A DNA stretch of 26,040 nucleotides from Myxococcales bacterium (GCA_003153055.1 PMBV01000179.1:1-26040); one strand, 5' to 3'; positions 15,754-23,841 are shown, counted from the stretch's first letter. Numbers and translations are program-made. The notes: generated from the sequence alone by a model not told the origin.

Positions 15754-16505
15754 GCACTGAAGGCGGCATCGCCGTCGTCGTCGGCGCCACCGGCTCCTTC
15801 GGCCGCGCCATCGTGTCGCGGCTGCTCGGCCGTGGGCTCGCCGTGGTGGCGGTGGCGCGGTCAGCCGACTCACTCGCGGCGCTCACCCGTGAGTCCCAAC
15901 GCGTCACCGGCTGCATCGCAGACATCGCCAGCGACTCGGCGACCGCGGCCATCGCTGACGCGGTGAGAGGACCCGTGCGTATGGTCGTGCACGGGCCCGG
16001 AGTGGCGGTGGCAGGCGGTGTCCTCACGGCGCCTCCAGCGGCCCTCGTCGACGCGGTGAACATCAAGGTGGGGGGCATGCTGCGGCTGGTTCGCGCGGTG
16101 GAGCCCCGACTCGGGCGCGGGTCCCGTCTGGTCGCCATCGGCGGGCACTACGGCTTCGAGCCCACGGCCTACGCCGCGGCGGCGGGCGTCGCCAACGCCG
16201 CGCTGGCCAACCTCATGCGCCAGCTGAGCCTGGCCTACGGGGAGCGTGGCATCACCGCGCACCTCGTGGCTCCCGGGCCGGCCGACACGGAACGCCTTCG
16301 CCGGGTGGCGGCGGATCGCGCGAAGCAGCGTGAGCTCCCGGTGGAAGACGTGCTGGCCGAGATGAAGGCCGAGTCGTCGCTCAAGGCGATGACGACACCC
16401 GAGCAGGTGGCCTGGGCCGTGGCGCTCCTGCTCGACCCGGAGGCCGACGCGTTGACGGGCTCGACCTTGATGCTCGACTCGGGCCGACGTCGCGGCCTGC
16501 CCTGA
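15750..16505 (+). CDS. Short-chain dehydrogenase-like protein with degenerate catalytic site
   Basis: 251 residues. The Rossmann motif [15 protein letters not shown] (residues 12-26) places it in the SDR family, and NIKVGG fits the catalytic-Asn helix. The usual Ser is replaced (AIGGHYG) and the YxxxK motif reads YAAAA, so the catalytic Lys is missing. The C-terminus [15 protein letters not shown] is like SDR substrate-loop/ending sequences. It may bind nucleotide without normal SDR chemistry. The start is the TTG at 15750, overlapping the dmpG stop; AAGAGA precedes it. It is not part of the standard dmp operon, and its role in the pathway is not known. Confidence 0.75.
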   Translation: MSTEGGIAVVVGATGSFGRAIVSRLLGRGLAVVAVARSADSLAALTRESQRVTGCIADIASDSATAAIADAVRGPVRMVVHGPGVAVAGGVLTAPPAALVDAVNIKVGGMLRLVRAVEPRLGRGSRLVAIGGHYGFEPTAYAAAAGVANAALANLMRQLSLAYGERGITAHLVAPGPADTERLRRVAADRAKQRELPVEDVLAEMKAESSLKAMTTPEQVAWAVALLLDPEADALTGSTLMLDSGRRRGLP

Positions 16506-16525
16506 CAACCAACCGGAGCCCGCTG

Positions 16526-16957
16526 ATGCCAATCGTGAACTTCCATCTGGTCGAAGGGCAATTCTCCGCGGCGCAGCACGAGCAACTGCTGGTGGAGTCG
16601 AGCCGCCTCTTCGCCGAGGTGCTACGCTGCCCCATCGACCGGGTGCGCGCCTTCATTCACCTCCACCGGCCCGAGCTGGTCGCGGTGGGAGGCGTCCCCG
16701 TCAGTCGAGACACCAAGCGAGCTCCGTACTTCAGCTTCATCGTGCTCGTGGGCCGGCCACTGGAGGATCGACAGCGGCTCTTGAGGGGCTTCACCGACCT
16801 GCTGGTGGACATCCTCCAGGTGCCGAGGGAGTTGGTGCGCGGCGGCGTCGTGCCCGTACACCCGGAGGATTGGGCCATCGGAGGCGAGCCCGCCAGCAGC
16901 AAGCGAGACGGAGAGATTCGGGCCCGGGAGGCCGCTGCCCAGGCCACCGCGCGATGA
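16526..16957 (+). CDS. Double-length tautomerase-superfamily protein
   Basis: 143 residues, over twice the length of 4-oxalocrotonate tautomerase. The N-terminus MPIVNFHLVEGQFSAAQHEQLLVESS has the 4-OT fold and an N-terminal Pro after Met removal. A second beta-alpha-beta unit is visible near residues 67-105 (APYFSFIVLVGRPLEDRQRLLRGFTDLLVDIL), with no Pro at the equivalent position. This is like fused 4-OT family members that form trimers. The substrate is unknown; an isomerisation of a pathway or ortho-substituted intermediate is plausible. A charged tail follows residue 120. The stop overlaps the next start (ATGA). Confidence 0.85.
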   Translation: MPIVNFHLVEGQFSAAQHEQLLVESSRLFAEVLRCPIDRVRAFIHLHRPELVAVGGVPVSRDTKRAPYFSFIVLVGRPLEDRQRLLRGFTDLLVDILQVPRELVRGGVVPVHPEDWAIGGEPASSKRDGEIRAREAAAQATAR

Positions 16958-18639
16958 AGGCCAGCGTCGAGGAGCTGGCCAGCCGCGTCACCTTCTCCTT
17001 TCCCACGGGCCACATCTGGCTGGGTGAGGAGCGGATGATTCTCTTGCACAAGTCTGCCTTTGGCAGCTTTCGCAGAGAGCTGGTGAGCACCCTGGGCATG
17101 GACCGAGCCCGTGGGGTTCTGACACGCATGGGCTTCGCGGCGGGAGCGCGAGACGCCGAGCTGATCCGTAAGCTGTACCCCGACGCCTCCGACAGCGACA
17201 TCATCCTCTGTGGGCCCTCGCTCCACACGCTCGAGGGCATCGCCAAGGTCGAGCCGCTGCGCATCGACGTCGACATCGCCCAGGGCCGCTTCTTCGCCGA
17301 CGTGACCTGGGTGGGCTCGTTCGAGGCAGGTGTCCACCAGGAGCTGTTCGGCCTCGCGCCGGGGCCCTGCTGCTGGATGCAGGTCGGCTACGCGTGCGGC
17401 TACGTCAGCAGCCTCATGGGGAAGTGCGTGCTCTTCGAGGAGACCGAGTGCGGCGTGGAGCACTGTCGCATCGTGGGGAAGCCCCTCGAAGACTGGGACA
17501 CAGTCAAGGCCGAGCCGTTGCTCAAGTACTTCACCGCCGAGCCGCTGGCGGATCAACTGCTCGAGCTGCAGCACCAGGTGAGCACGCTCCGGTCCTCCAT
17601 CGGCGAGGCCATGGAGCCCGGCGACCTGGTGGGCGCGTCGCCGGCCTTCAAGATGGCCTGGGAGCTGCTCAAGAAGGCCGCGAGGAGCCACATCACGGTG
17701 CTGCTCTTGGGTGAAACCGGCGTGGGCAAGGAGGTGTTCGCCCGTGCCCTGCACCAGGCCAGCAGCCGGGCGAACGCGGCGTTCGTCGCTGTCAACTGCG
17801 GTGCGCTCCCCGAGCAGCTGGTCGAGGCCGAGCTCTTCGGGGTCCAGCAAGGCGCGTACACCGGCGCCCACCAGGCGCGACCCGGGCGTTTCGAGCGGGC
17901 CCACGGCGGCACCTTGTTCCTCGACGAGGTGGCCGAGCTGCCACCAGCCGCCCAGACGAAGCTCCTGCGGGTCCTCCAGGAGGGGGAGCTCGAGCGAATC
18001 GGCGACACCCACACTCGCAGCGTCGACGTGCGGGTGGTGGCGGCCACCAACGTGGCGCTGGAGGAGGCGGTGCGCCAGGGGCGGTTCCGCAAGGACCTGT
18101 TCTACCGGCTCAACGTCTTCCCCGTCACCATCGCGCCCCTGAGAGACCGAAAAGAAGACATCCCCCTGCTGGTGACGCGCTTCATCGACACCTACGCCAC
18201 CCGCGACGGCAAACGCATCATCGGGGTGACGGACAAGGCGATGCGAGCGCTCAAACGCTACGCCTGGCCGGGGAACGTGCGCGAGCTCGAGAACATGGTG
18301 GAGCGAGGGGTGTTGCTGGCACAGAACGATGGGTTGATAGACGTCGCGGACCTGTTCTCGGTGGTGCCGCCCGATGAGCCAGCCGAGAGGTCCACCGGGC
18401 TGGATCGCCAGGGCAAGCTCCAGACCCAGGGGAGCGGCGCCATGGAGCGCTTCGTCGACTTCTTCCTCGAGCACAAGCTGACGCTCGAAGACGTCGAGGC
18501 CCAGCTCACCGAGGCGGTGCTGGCGCGCGCGGGCCACAATGTCAGCGCCGCGGCCAAGCAGCTGGGAGTCACCCGCCCTCAGCTCCGCTACCGGGTGAAG
18601 CAACGGGAGCTTCAGGGAGCCGTCGGCCTCGAGGAGTGA
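16954..18639 (+). CDS. dmpR: Sigma-54 activator with phenol-type sensor domain
   Basis: 561 residues (DmpR is 563). Domains in order are a XylR_N/V4R sensor (about 13-195), a linker, an AAA+ domain (about 226-450) and a Fis-type HTH (about 515-556). In the sensor, H91 and W119 match the phenol-contacting His and Trp of MopR (28 residues apart), and C140, C166 and C171 match the zinc ligands, though the last two Cys are 5 rather than 8 residues apart. Walker A is GETGVGKE (253-260), Walker B is TLFLDEVAEL, and the sigma-54 loop is GAYTGA (300-305), a Tyr variant of GAFTGA. The HTH is NVSAAAKQLGVTRPQLRYRV. It probably binds phenols and activates the promoter at 7950-7966. It is the last gene of the operon. 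Confidence 0.95.
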   Translation: MKASVEELASRVTFSFPTGHIWLGEERMILLHKSAFGSFRRELVSTLGMDRARGVLTRMGFAAGARDAELIRKLYPDASDSDIILCGPSLHTLEGIAKVEPLRIDVDIAQGRFFADVTWVGSFEAGVHQELFGLAPGPCCWMQVGYACGYVSSLMGKCVLFEETECGVEHCRIVGKPLEDWDTVKAEPLLKYFTAEPLADQLLELQHQVSTLRSSIGEAMEPGDLVGASPAFKMAWELLKKAARSHITVLLLGETGVGKEVFARALHQASSRANAAFVAVNCGALPEQLVEAELFGVQQGAYTGAHQARPGRFERAHGGTLFLDEVAELPPAAQTKLLRVLQEGELERIGDTHTRSVDVRVVAATNVALEEAVRQGRFRKDLFYRLNVFPVTIAPLRDRKEDIPLLVTRFIDTYATRDGKRIIGVTDKAMRALKRYAWPGNVRELENMVERGVLLAQNDGLIDVADLFSVVPPDEPAERSTGLDRQGKLQTQGSGAMERFVDFFLEHKLTLEDVEAQLTEAVLARAGHNVSAAAKQLGVTRPQLRYRVKQRELQGAVGLEE

Positions 18640-18651
18640 GCGGCGCCGACG

Positions 18652-18966
18652 TTACTTCGGTGGCTCGAGCGGCAGCGTGAGTCGGCACACCTGCAGGTCT
18701 CCGTCGGCCTGGCAGCTGAACCCCGTCACGCAGTCGGAGTCGACCTTGCAAGTCTTCAAACACACCCACCGGGCGCCGCCGCTGACGCAGGCCGAGCCCT
18801 GGGGGCAATCGGCGCTGGAGCTACAGACACGGGTGCAGATTTCAGCCCGGGCGCAGTACCCCTCGGGCATGGAGTGGCAGTCGTCATGTGAGCGGCAGGT
18901 GACCCCTGGCGTGGCCGGGCAACCGAGGAGCAGCCCCATCGCCGCGAGCCAACCCGCGCGCCTCAC
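18652..18966 (-). CDS. Cysteine-rich lipoprotein
   Basis: 104 residues with a signal peptide and lipobox (LLLGC near residue 16), then six or more disulfide-like Cys pairs in short repeats of the form CRSHDDC, YCARAEICTRVC, SSADCPQGSACV and CKVDSDC. This pattern is common in myxobacterial secreted proteins of unknown function. The start is the GTG at 18966, overlapping the previous gene's TGA (GTGA), so it is the second gene of a pair. Confidence 0.8.
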   Translation of the reverse strand: MRRAGWLAAMGLLLGCPATPGVTCRSHDDCHSMPEGYCARAEICTRVCSSSADCPQGSACVSGGARWVCLKTCKVDSDCVTGFSCQADGDLQVCRLTLPLEPPK

Positions 18967-19361
18967 TGGGCCGGCCCCTGGCTGCGGTTGCCTTTGAACG
19001 GCGAGGGCCCGTAGACATCATACTCACACCCACCGTCAGCACAGACATCGCGCTGGCAATACCCGTCGAGGCACACCATCTGCTTCGTCTCGGAGCAGTA
19101 GCCGTCCTCCGTCGACTCCACGAAGACCCCGCCGTCGGGGAGCCGCTGCCCGGGCATCATGTTGCTGCGACAGCCGTCGGTCACTTTGATCCAACAGTCG
19201 GTCGAAGCATCGCAGTGGCGGGTGCACACCTCGGCCAACGCACAGGAGTACCCGGGGGGGCAGTTGGCGTTCCGTGGGTCGCACGCGCCTCCCACCACCG
19301 ACGGGCAGGCATTGGAACAACCAGCGAGGAAGGCAGCGACGACGAAGTGGCGAAGGGGCAC
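18963..19361 (-). CDS. Cysteine-rich lipoprotein, paralogue of the neighbour
   Basis: 132 residues. The start is the GTG at 19361, followed by a hydrophobic signal and a lipobox (AAFLAGC). The Cys-rich body (ANCPPGYSCALAEVCTRHCDASTDC) resembles that of the next gene, so the two are probably an old tandem duplication, with an added C-terminal extension here. It follows the FHA-like gene by 37 bases on the same strand, and the three genes may form one transcription unit. Function unknown. Confidence 0.75.
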   Translation of the reverse strand: MPLRHFVVAAFLAGCSNACPSVVGGACDPRNANCPPGYSCALAEVCTRHCDASTDCWIKVTDGCRSNMMPGQRLPDGGVFVESTEDGYCSETKQMVCLDGYCQRDVCADGGCEYDVYGPSPFKGNRSQGPAQ

Positions 19362-19398
19362 CGCGGGTCCCTGGGTTGGCCTGCGCAGACGCTCTACC

Positions 19399-20661
19399 TC
19401 AAACGGGCCCAGAGAACAGCCCCTTCGGAACGAACCCGAGCTCTGGCGACTGCCCGAGGAGCACACGCATCGCGAGGCCCTCCACCGGCTCGACCAGGTC
19501 TCCTGGGCCCACCGTGGCCCTCAACACGGGGGCGCCGTTGACATGAAGCGACTGCCGAGTGACGCGGGCGCGAAAGGGGTCGGCCGCCTCGTCCCAGACG
19601 ACCCATTGGCCGTCGCTCTGCCGGTGGAACGTGCACAGCACCGGGCCGATGTCGCCCACCAGCCGCACCAGGCACGTCGGAGCCGAGCCGACGAAGGACC
19701 GAGACGGGTTGAGGACGACTTCTTCGGCCACGGCCGAGACCCCGCGCGGCGTGCGCTCGATGCGAACCACGGCGCGTCCGCCGGTACGGAGCACCCCGCC
19801 CAGCCCAGCGCCTCCCAGTCGTGCCTCCAAGCGCTCGAGGGCCTGCGAGGCCAGCGGCCAGGGGCCGGTCGCCACCGACACGAAGCCCAGGGAGACCCGC
19901 TTGAGCCCAAGGGCGAACTCCGCCGCCGCCAGCGCGTCGAGGGCCCGGGCGGCGAGCTCATCGGGGCTCGTCACCTCACCCAACCCCGACGCGGCCCCGG
20001 CGAAGAGGGCAACGCCCACGTCTCGCACGAAGCGCGCCGCCGGGAGCCGAGCGAGCTGGGTGAGGTGCCAGAAGACGCCGGGCGCTCCCACCACCGCCTG
20101 CCGCTCGAGGGCGACCGACTCGAGGAAGCCCCAGGAGTTCCACTGGGTGGCGAGGAGACCACCCCGGTGCGCATCGGCGAGGGGGCCGAGCTGAGCCCGC
20201 CGCTCGGCGGCCGCGGCGCTCTCGCCATGCCGCATCCAGTCGGCCAGCGGGTCGGCGTGCTCCTCGAGGAAATCGCGGTAGACGGCGAAGGCCTCATCGG
20301 TCCCCTGGCGATGAACGGCGCCTTCGAGCCCGACGTCACGCGCTGCCTGCCTTCGCTCGTCGGCGGCGCGCAGGGCCAAGCCGGGATGAAGGTAGAGCGT
20401 GGCGCCGGCACGGAGCGGGACGTCGGAGGCCGCGTGGAGCTCGAGCCCATCGAGCGAGGCGCGGGGGCCTTCGTCGGGCACGCGCACCACCGCGCCGCCG
20501 GCCTCCTGCCGCAGCTCGAGGTCTGCGCCCACCGTGCCGTGGCGAATGCGGGCATGACGCGACGGGCCGATTTTGAGGGGAAGGGACTCGCGGAGGGTGA
20601 AGCGCTCCCCCTGCCGCACCGGCGAGCGCTCCGACGGCGTGGCGACGACCTCGACGAACAT
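19399..20661 (-). CDS. Protein with two FHA-like ends and a TIGR02996-type segment
   Basis: 420 residues, no membrane segment. The N-terminal 100 residues look like a weak FHA domain (GERFTLRESLPLKIGPSRHARIR, then RASLDGLEL). A middle segment near 122-146 (DEAFAVYRDFLEEHADPLADW) resembles TIGR02996, a short module common in Myxococcus. The C-terminal 100 residues look like a second, better FHA-like domain (NPSRSFVGSAPTCLVRL, then VTRQSLHVNGAP and VGPGDLVE). FHA domains bind phosphothreonine; here neither has the full Ser/Arg signature clearly, so binding is an inference. The ATG at 20661 begins the first strand. Confidence 0.75.
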   Translation of the reverse strand: MFVEVVATPSERSPVRQGERFTLRESLPLKIGPSRHARIRHGTVGADLELRQEAGGAVVRVPDEGPRASLDGLELHAASDVPLRAGATLYLHPGLALRAADERRQAARDVGLEGAVHRQGTDEAFAVYRDFLEEHADPLADWMRHGESAAAAERRAQLGPLADAHRGGLLATQWNSWGFLESVALERQAVVGAPGVFWHLTQLARLPAARFVRDVGVALFAGAASGLGEVTSPDELAARALDALAAAEFALGLKRVSLGFVSVATGPWPLASQALERLEARLGGAGLGGVLRTGGRAVVRIERTPRGVSAVAEEVVLNPSRSFVGSAPTCLVRLVGDIGPVLCTFHRQSDGQWVVWDEAADPFRARVTRQSLHVNGAPVLRATVGPGDLVEPVEGLAMRVLLGQSPELGFVPKGLFSGPV

Positions 20662-20727
20662 CGTGGGAACCTCTCGCGACGGCGCAACGGGCGCACCCGT
20701 CCCTCGAGGTCAGGGTATCATGGGGCC

Positions 20728-21486
20728 ATGCGCCTCCGCCTCCTCCTCCCATTGGCAGTGCTGTCGACCGCGGCGGTAGCTGACGAGTTGGAGGCCCGGC
20801 GCCCCACCGTCGACCTCGGGGTCGGGTTCCGTGGCTTCACGCGGACGTTCGGCAACACCGACGGCACCAGCACGACGCTCGGCTACTCGGGCGCCTCCAG
20901 CGGCGTGGCGGCGGAGGCCAGCTACTTCCCGGGAGCCTTCGCCACCAAGAGCCTGTGGGGAGACCTCGGGCTCTTCGCAGAGGGGCAGCTCTCCCTCGGC
21001 CTGACCACGACGTTCTCGAGCAACCACTTCGCCACGTCGGCCACCACGGTGCGCGGAGGCCTCGCGGTGCGAGTGCCCTCGGGGCGACACATGCTCCTCG
21101 TGCACGCGGGGGTCGAGTCGCGCGCCTTCAGCGTGGCGGCGACCTCGGTGGAAGGGGTGAACCGCCCGGCATTGCCCAACGTGGGCTTCCTCGGGCCCCG
21201 TGCCGGCCTGGGGTACCGGGTCGCGCTGACGTCCCCCATCACGCTGCAGGTGAAGGCGGCCTTTGGCTGGGCGCTCCAGCAGGGAGAGCTCGGCTCGGCG
21301 GGCTATTTCCCGTCGTCATCGACGTTCGGGCTCGACGCCCAGGTGGCGGTCTCGTTCGCCATCACCGCGGGCGTCGAGGTGCGCGTCATCGGCGACTGGA
21401 GCCGCGCCTTCATCACCCTCGATGCGTCGCACACGGCGGCGGATCAATCCTTCGGTGGTGGGGTGATGCTGGCGGTGGGGCTCTGA
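20728..21486 (+). CDS. Predicted outer-membrane beta-barrel protein
   Basis: 252 residues. A signal peptide (MRLRLLLPLAVLSTAAVA, cleavage near 18) is followed by alternating hydrophobic and polar strands rich in Gly, Ser and aromatic residues, ending GGVMLAVGL. This fits an outer-membrane barrel or an OmpA-like eight-strand protein, but no family is recognised. The ATG at 20728 has TCATGGGGCC upstream rather than a strong Shine-Dalgarno. It is followed after 38 bases by the kinase on the same strand. Confidence 0.7.
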   Translation: MRLRLLLPLAVLSTAAVADELEARRPTVDLGVGFRGFTRTFGNTDGTSTTLGYSGASSGVAAEASYFPGAFATKSLWGDLGLFAEGQLSLGLTTTFSSNHFATSATTVRGGLAVRVPSGRHMLLVHAGVESRAFSVAATSVEGVNRPALPNVGFLGPRAGLGYRVALTSPITLQVKAAFGWALQQGELGSAGYFPSSSTFGLDAQVAVSFAITAGVEVRVIGDWSRAFITLDASHTAADQSFGGGVMLAVGL

Positions 21487-21524
21487 AGCCGGCACCGAGC
21501 ACCACCTCGGGGAGACAGGCCGCG

Positions 21525-22910
21525 ATGAGCACGGGCGCCGTCGGCACACGAGCCATGCGGTGGGGCTTCGTGGTGGTGGTGATGCTGCTGACCAGCGGCG
21601 CCACTTTCTCGGTCGTCTCGGCGCGCCGGGCCGCCGAGCGCATCGACAAGCTCGTCGCCGCCTCGCTCGAGCGCGAGCGAATGATTGGCCTCATGCGCCT
21701 CGACCTGGTGCTGCTGATAAACGCCGCCACCGACCGCGTCTCGGCCACCAGCCCCGAGGTCCAGGAAGACGCGGACCACGTGATGGATGTGTTGCTGACC
21801 GAGATTCAAGCCACCTCGACCCGGTTCACCTCGGGGCTCCCCCGCAGCGAGTCGGCCCTGTGGGACCAGCTCACCACCACCGCCGGCCGGCTGGTGAAGA
21901 AGGTCGAGGTCACCATCAAGGCCGCCCGCCGCGCCGACGCCGAGCGGGCCCGCAAGAGCCTCGAGGAAGAGCTCAAGCCCATCGGCTTCGAGCTCGACGA
22001 CGTCGCCGGCCAGCTCACCGAGAAGAACGAGGCCGACACCCGACAGCTCCTCGCTGAGCTGCAAGACGTGAGGCTTGAAACCAGCGCCATGGGTGGAGGC
22101 GCCGTCGGCCTCGCCCTCATCCTCTCGATTCTCGTCGCCTGGCAAGTCACCCGCACCCTGAAGCGCCAGGAGGAGACCATCGAGACCCAGCTCCTCGAGC
22201 TCAACCGCCGCAACCAGGAGCTCGACAGCTTCGCCAGCCGCGTGGCTCACGACCTGGTCTCGCCCCTCTCACCGCTCAAGGGCTACCTCACGCTGGCCCG
22301 GCGGCAAGTGGCTGACCCCGACGTGAAAGACCTCCTCGCCCAGGCCGAGTCCTCCACCGCGCGCATGAGCCAGCTCGTCGATGGGCTGTTGCGCTTCTGC
22401 CGGGCGGGCAAGTCGACCGACAAGACCGCGGCGGATCTCGACACCGCGGTGGCCACCATTCTCCTCGAGCAGAGCCAGGCCGCCAACGCCTCGGGCCTTC
22501 ACCTCGTGCGCGAGCTCGCGGCGGGGGTCACCGTGCAGTGCCCCGGCAACCTGCTCCAGTCCATCGCCCAGAACCTGGTGGGCAACGCCGTGAAGTACAC
22601 CTCCGGCCGCGCCGATGGCGAGGTGCGTGTCTCGGTGCGCCGGGAGCACGACACGGGGGTCCTCGAGGTGGTGGACAACGGCCCGGGCATCTCGTCCGAG
22701 TCTCTGGCCCAGCTCTTTCAGCCCTTCTTCCGGGCGCCGGAGACCCGCGGCATTCCCGGTACGGGCCTCGGCCTGGCCACCACCCGGCGGCTGGTGGAGG
22801 CCCACGGCGGGTCAATCACCGTCTCGAGCGCCGCGGCCCGAGGCACCAGCATGGTGGTGCGGCTCCCCCTGGCGGCCACCTCGCCCGAGCCCCAGCCCGT
22901 CGTCGCCTGA
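21525..22910 (+). CDS. Membrane-bound sensor histidine kinase
   Basis: 461 residues. A first membrane segment (13-32) is followed by a periplasmic helical region of about 150 residues, and a second (188-206) is followed by a linker coiled coil. The HisKA motif is RVAHDLVSPLSP with H242 as the phospho-acceptor. The ATPase domain has the N-box NLVGNAVKYTSG (350-361), VVDNGPGIS (382-390) and GTGLGLAT (412-419). No receiver domain and no response regulator is adjacent, so it is an orphan, as many are in myxobacteria. Its signal is unknown. The stop is 3 bases from the convergent FKBP gene stop. Confidence 0.9.
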   Translation: MSTGAVGTRAMRWGFVVVVMLLTSGATFSVVSARRAAERIDKLVAASLERERMIGLMRLDLVLLINAATDRVSATSPEVQEDADHVMDVLLTEIQATSTRFTSGLPRSESALWDQLTTTAGRLVKKVEVTIKAARRADAERARKSLEEELKPIGFELDDVAGQLTEKNEADTRQLLAELQDVRLETSAMGGGAVGLALILSILVAWQVTRTLKRQEETIETQLLELNRRNQELDSFASRVAHDLVSPLSPLKGYLTLARRQVADPDVKDLLAQAESSTARMSQLVDGLLRFCRAGKSTDKTAADLDTAVATILLEQSQAANASGLHLVRELAAGVTVQCPGNLLQSIAQNLVGNAVKYTSGRADGEVRVSVRREHDTGVLEVVDNGPGISSESLAQLFQPFFRAPETRGIPGTGLGLATTRRLVEAHGGSITVSSAAARGTSMVVRLPLAATSPEPQPVVA

Positions 22911-22913
22911 GGC

Positions 22914-23624
22914 TCAGTGCACGGTGGTGGAGCCGCGCTGCACCACGTCGCGCAGCTCCACGTCGAACACCAGCGTGGCCCCGGGGGGAATCTTCGGCAG
23001 CGAGCCCCGGTCACCGTAGGCGATGGACGAGGGACAGATGAGCTTCGCGCGCCCGCCGACCTTCAGCTTCTGCACGCCCTCGGTCCAGCAGGCGACGACC
23101 TGGCTGAGCCTGAACTCGGCGGGCTGCCCTCGCTCGTAGGAGCTGTCGAACTCGGTGCCGTCGATGAGCTTGCCCCGGTAGTGCACCCGCACCGTATCCA
23201 CTGGGGTGGGCGAGGGGCCGACGCCCTCCGACACGGGGATGAAGACGAGGCCCGACTCGAACACCTTGGCGCCCGGGGCCTTGGCGGCGGTGGCGGCGTA
23301 GGTCTTGCCCCGCTCCTTCTCGTTGGCCATGCTCTGGGAGCGGCGCTGCACCTCCAGCTCGCGGAGCCGCGGGAGCACGTCCTCCAGCTCACCCTTCACC
23401 GCGTTGGAGTTGACGTCTCTGATGCCCTGCTCCACCTTCGCGAGCTCGGCCGGCGAGAGGGCGAAGGGCTTCAAGGTGCGCCCGAGGGACACGCCGAGGG
23501 CGTACAGCACCCGGTCGAGATCCTCGGTCACGGCGGGAGCGGGGACCCGCATCGGAGCGTCGGCGGGCTGCGCCACCGCCCCCGTCGCCAGCACCGCCGA
23601 GAACACCAGAGCAAGTCGAGCCAT
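22914..23624 (-). CDS. Secreted FKBP-type peptidyl-prolyl isomerase
   Basis: 236 residues. A signal peptide (MARLALVFSAVLATGAVA) leads to an alpha-helical dimerisation region (about 25-120, YALGVSLGRTLKP) of the Mip/FkpA type, then the FKBP domain (about 130-236). Conserved FKBP positions include VHYRGKLIDGTEFDSSY, the AWxEGV-like VACWTEGVQ, SIAYGDRG and IPPGATLVFDVEL. It would assist folding of exported proteins in the periplasm. The ATG at 23624 is chosen as it begins the signal peptide; an earlier frame start at 23660 adds a charged non-signal segment. Confidence 0.92.
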   Translation of the reverse strand: MARLALVFSAVLATGAVAQPADAPMRVPAPAVTEDLDRVLYALGVSLGRTLKPFALSPAELAKVEQGIRDVNSNAVKGELEDVLPRLRELEVQRRSQSMANEKERGKTYAATAAKAPGAKVFESGLVFIPVSEGVGPSPTPVDTVRVHYRGKLIDGTEFDSSYERGQPAEFRLSQVVACWTEGVQKLKVGGRAKLICPSSIAYGDRGSLPKIPPGATLVFDVELRDVVQRGSTTVH

Positions 23625-23670
23625 GCGCGGGAGTCTCGCCTCCCGGCCTGCTCCCGTCACCCCGAAACCA

Positions 23671-23833
23671 GGTGACTGGGGTGAAACGCCGACCGAGCCC
23701 GAACGCAGAGACGCGAGCCCCGCGAGGAAGAGGCCCGCAGGAATACTTGTCGGTATTTCAAGGGCCTCTGACGATGCCCGGCGAAGCGGATCGGCGTTCC
23801 GGCGACCGAGCGCGTTTCACCCCAGTCACCGAG
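23671..23833. repeat. Extragenic palindrome, copy 2, interrupted
   Basis: The outer arms are 19-bp perfect inverted repeats (23671-23689 and 23812-23830, GGTGACTGGGGTGAAACGC and its complement). Removing 113 bases between the two CGACCGAG copies leaves exactly 50 bases, which align without gaps to the unit at 8195-8244. The whole lies in the gap between the FKBP and rapZ genes. Confidence 0.85.
23698..23802. mobile_element. 105-bp MITE-like insertion in the palindrome
   Basis: The segment is flanked by an 8-base direct repeat, CGACCGAG (23690-23697 and 23803-23810), as expected of a target duplication. Its ends are inverted, CCCGAACGC (23698-23706) and GCGTTCCGG (23794-23802), matching at 8 of 9. 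The core folds as GAGGCCC (23730-23736) with GGGCCTC (23762-23768), enclosing GAATAC/GTATTT (23741-23746, 23753-23758). No coding capacity exists, so it would depend on a transposase elsewhere. Confidence 0.6.
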
Positions 23834-23841
23834 GCGCCCCG

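Noticed and set aside
19159..20727. Long plus-strand frame upstream of the barrel-like protein.
   Set aside because: It is antisense to the FHA-like gene, with composition typical of a GC-rich shadow frame. The signal peptide begins at 20728.
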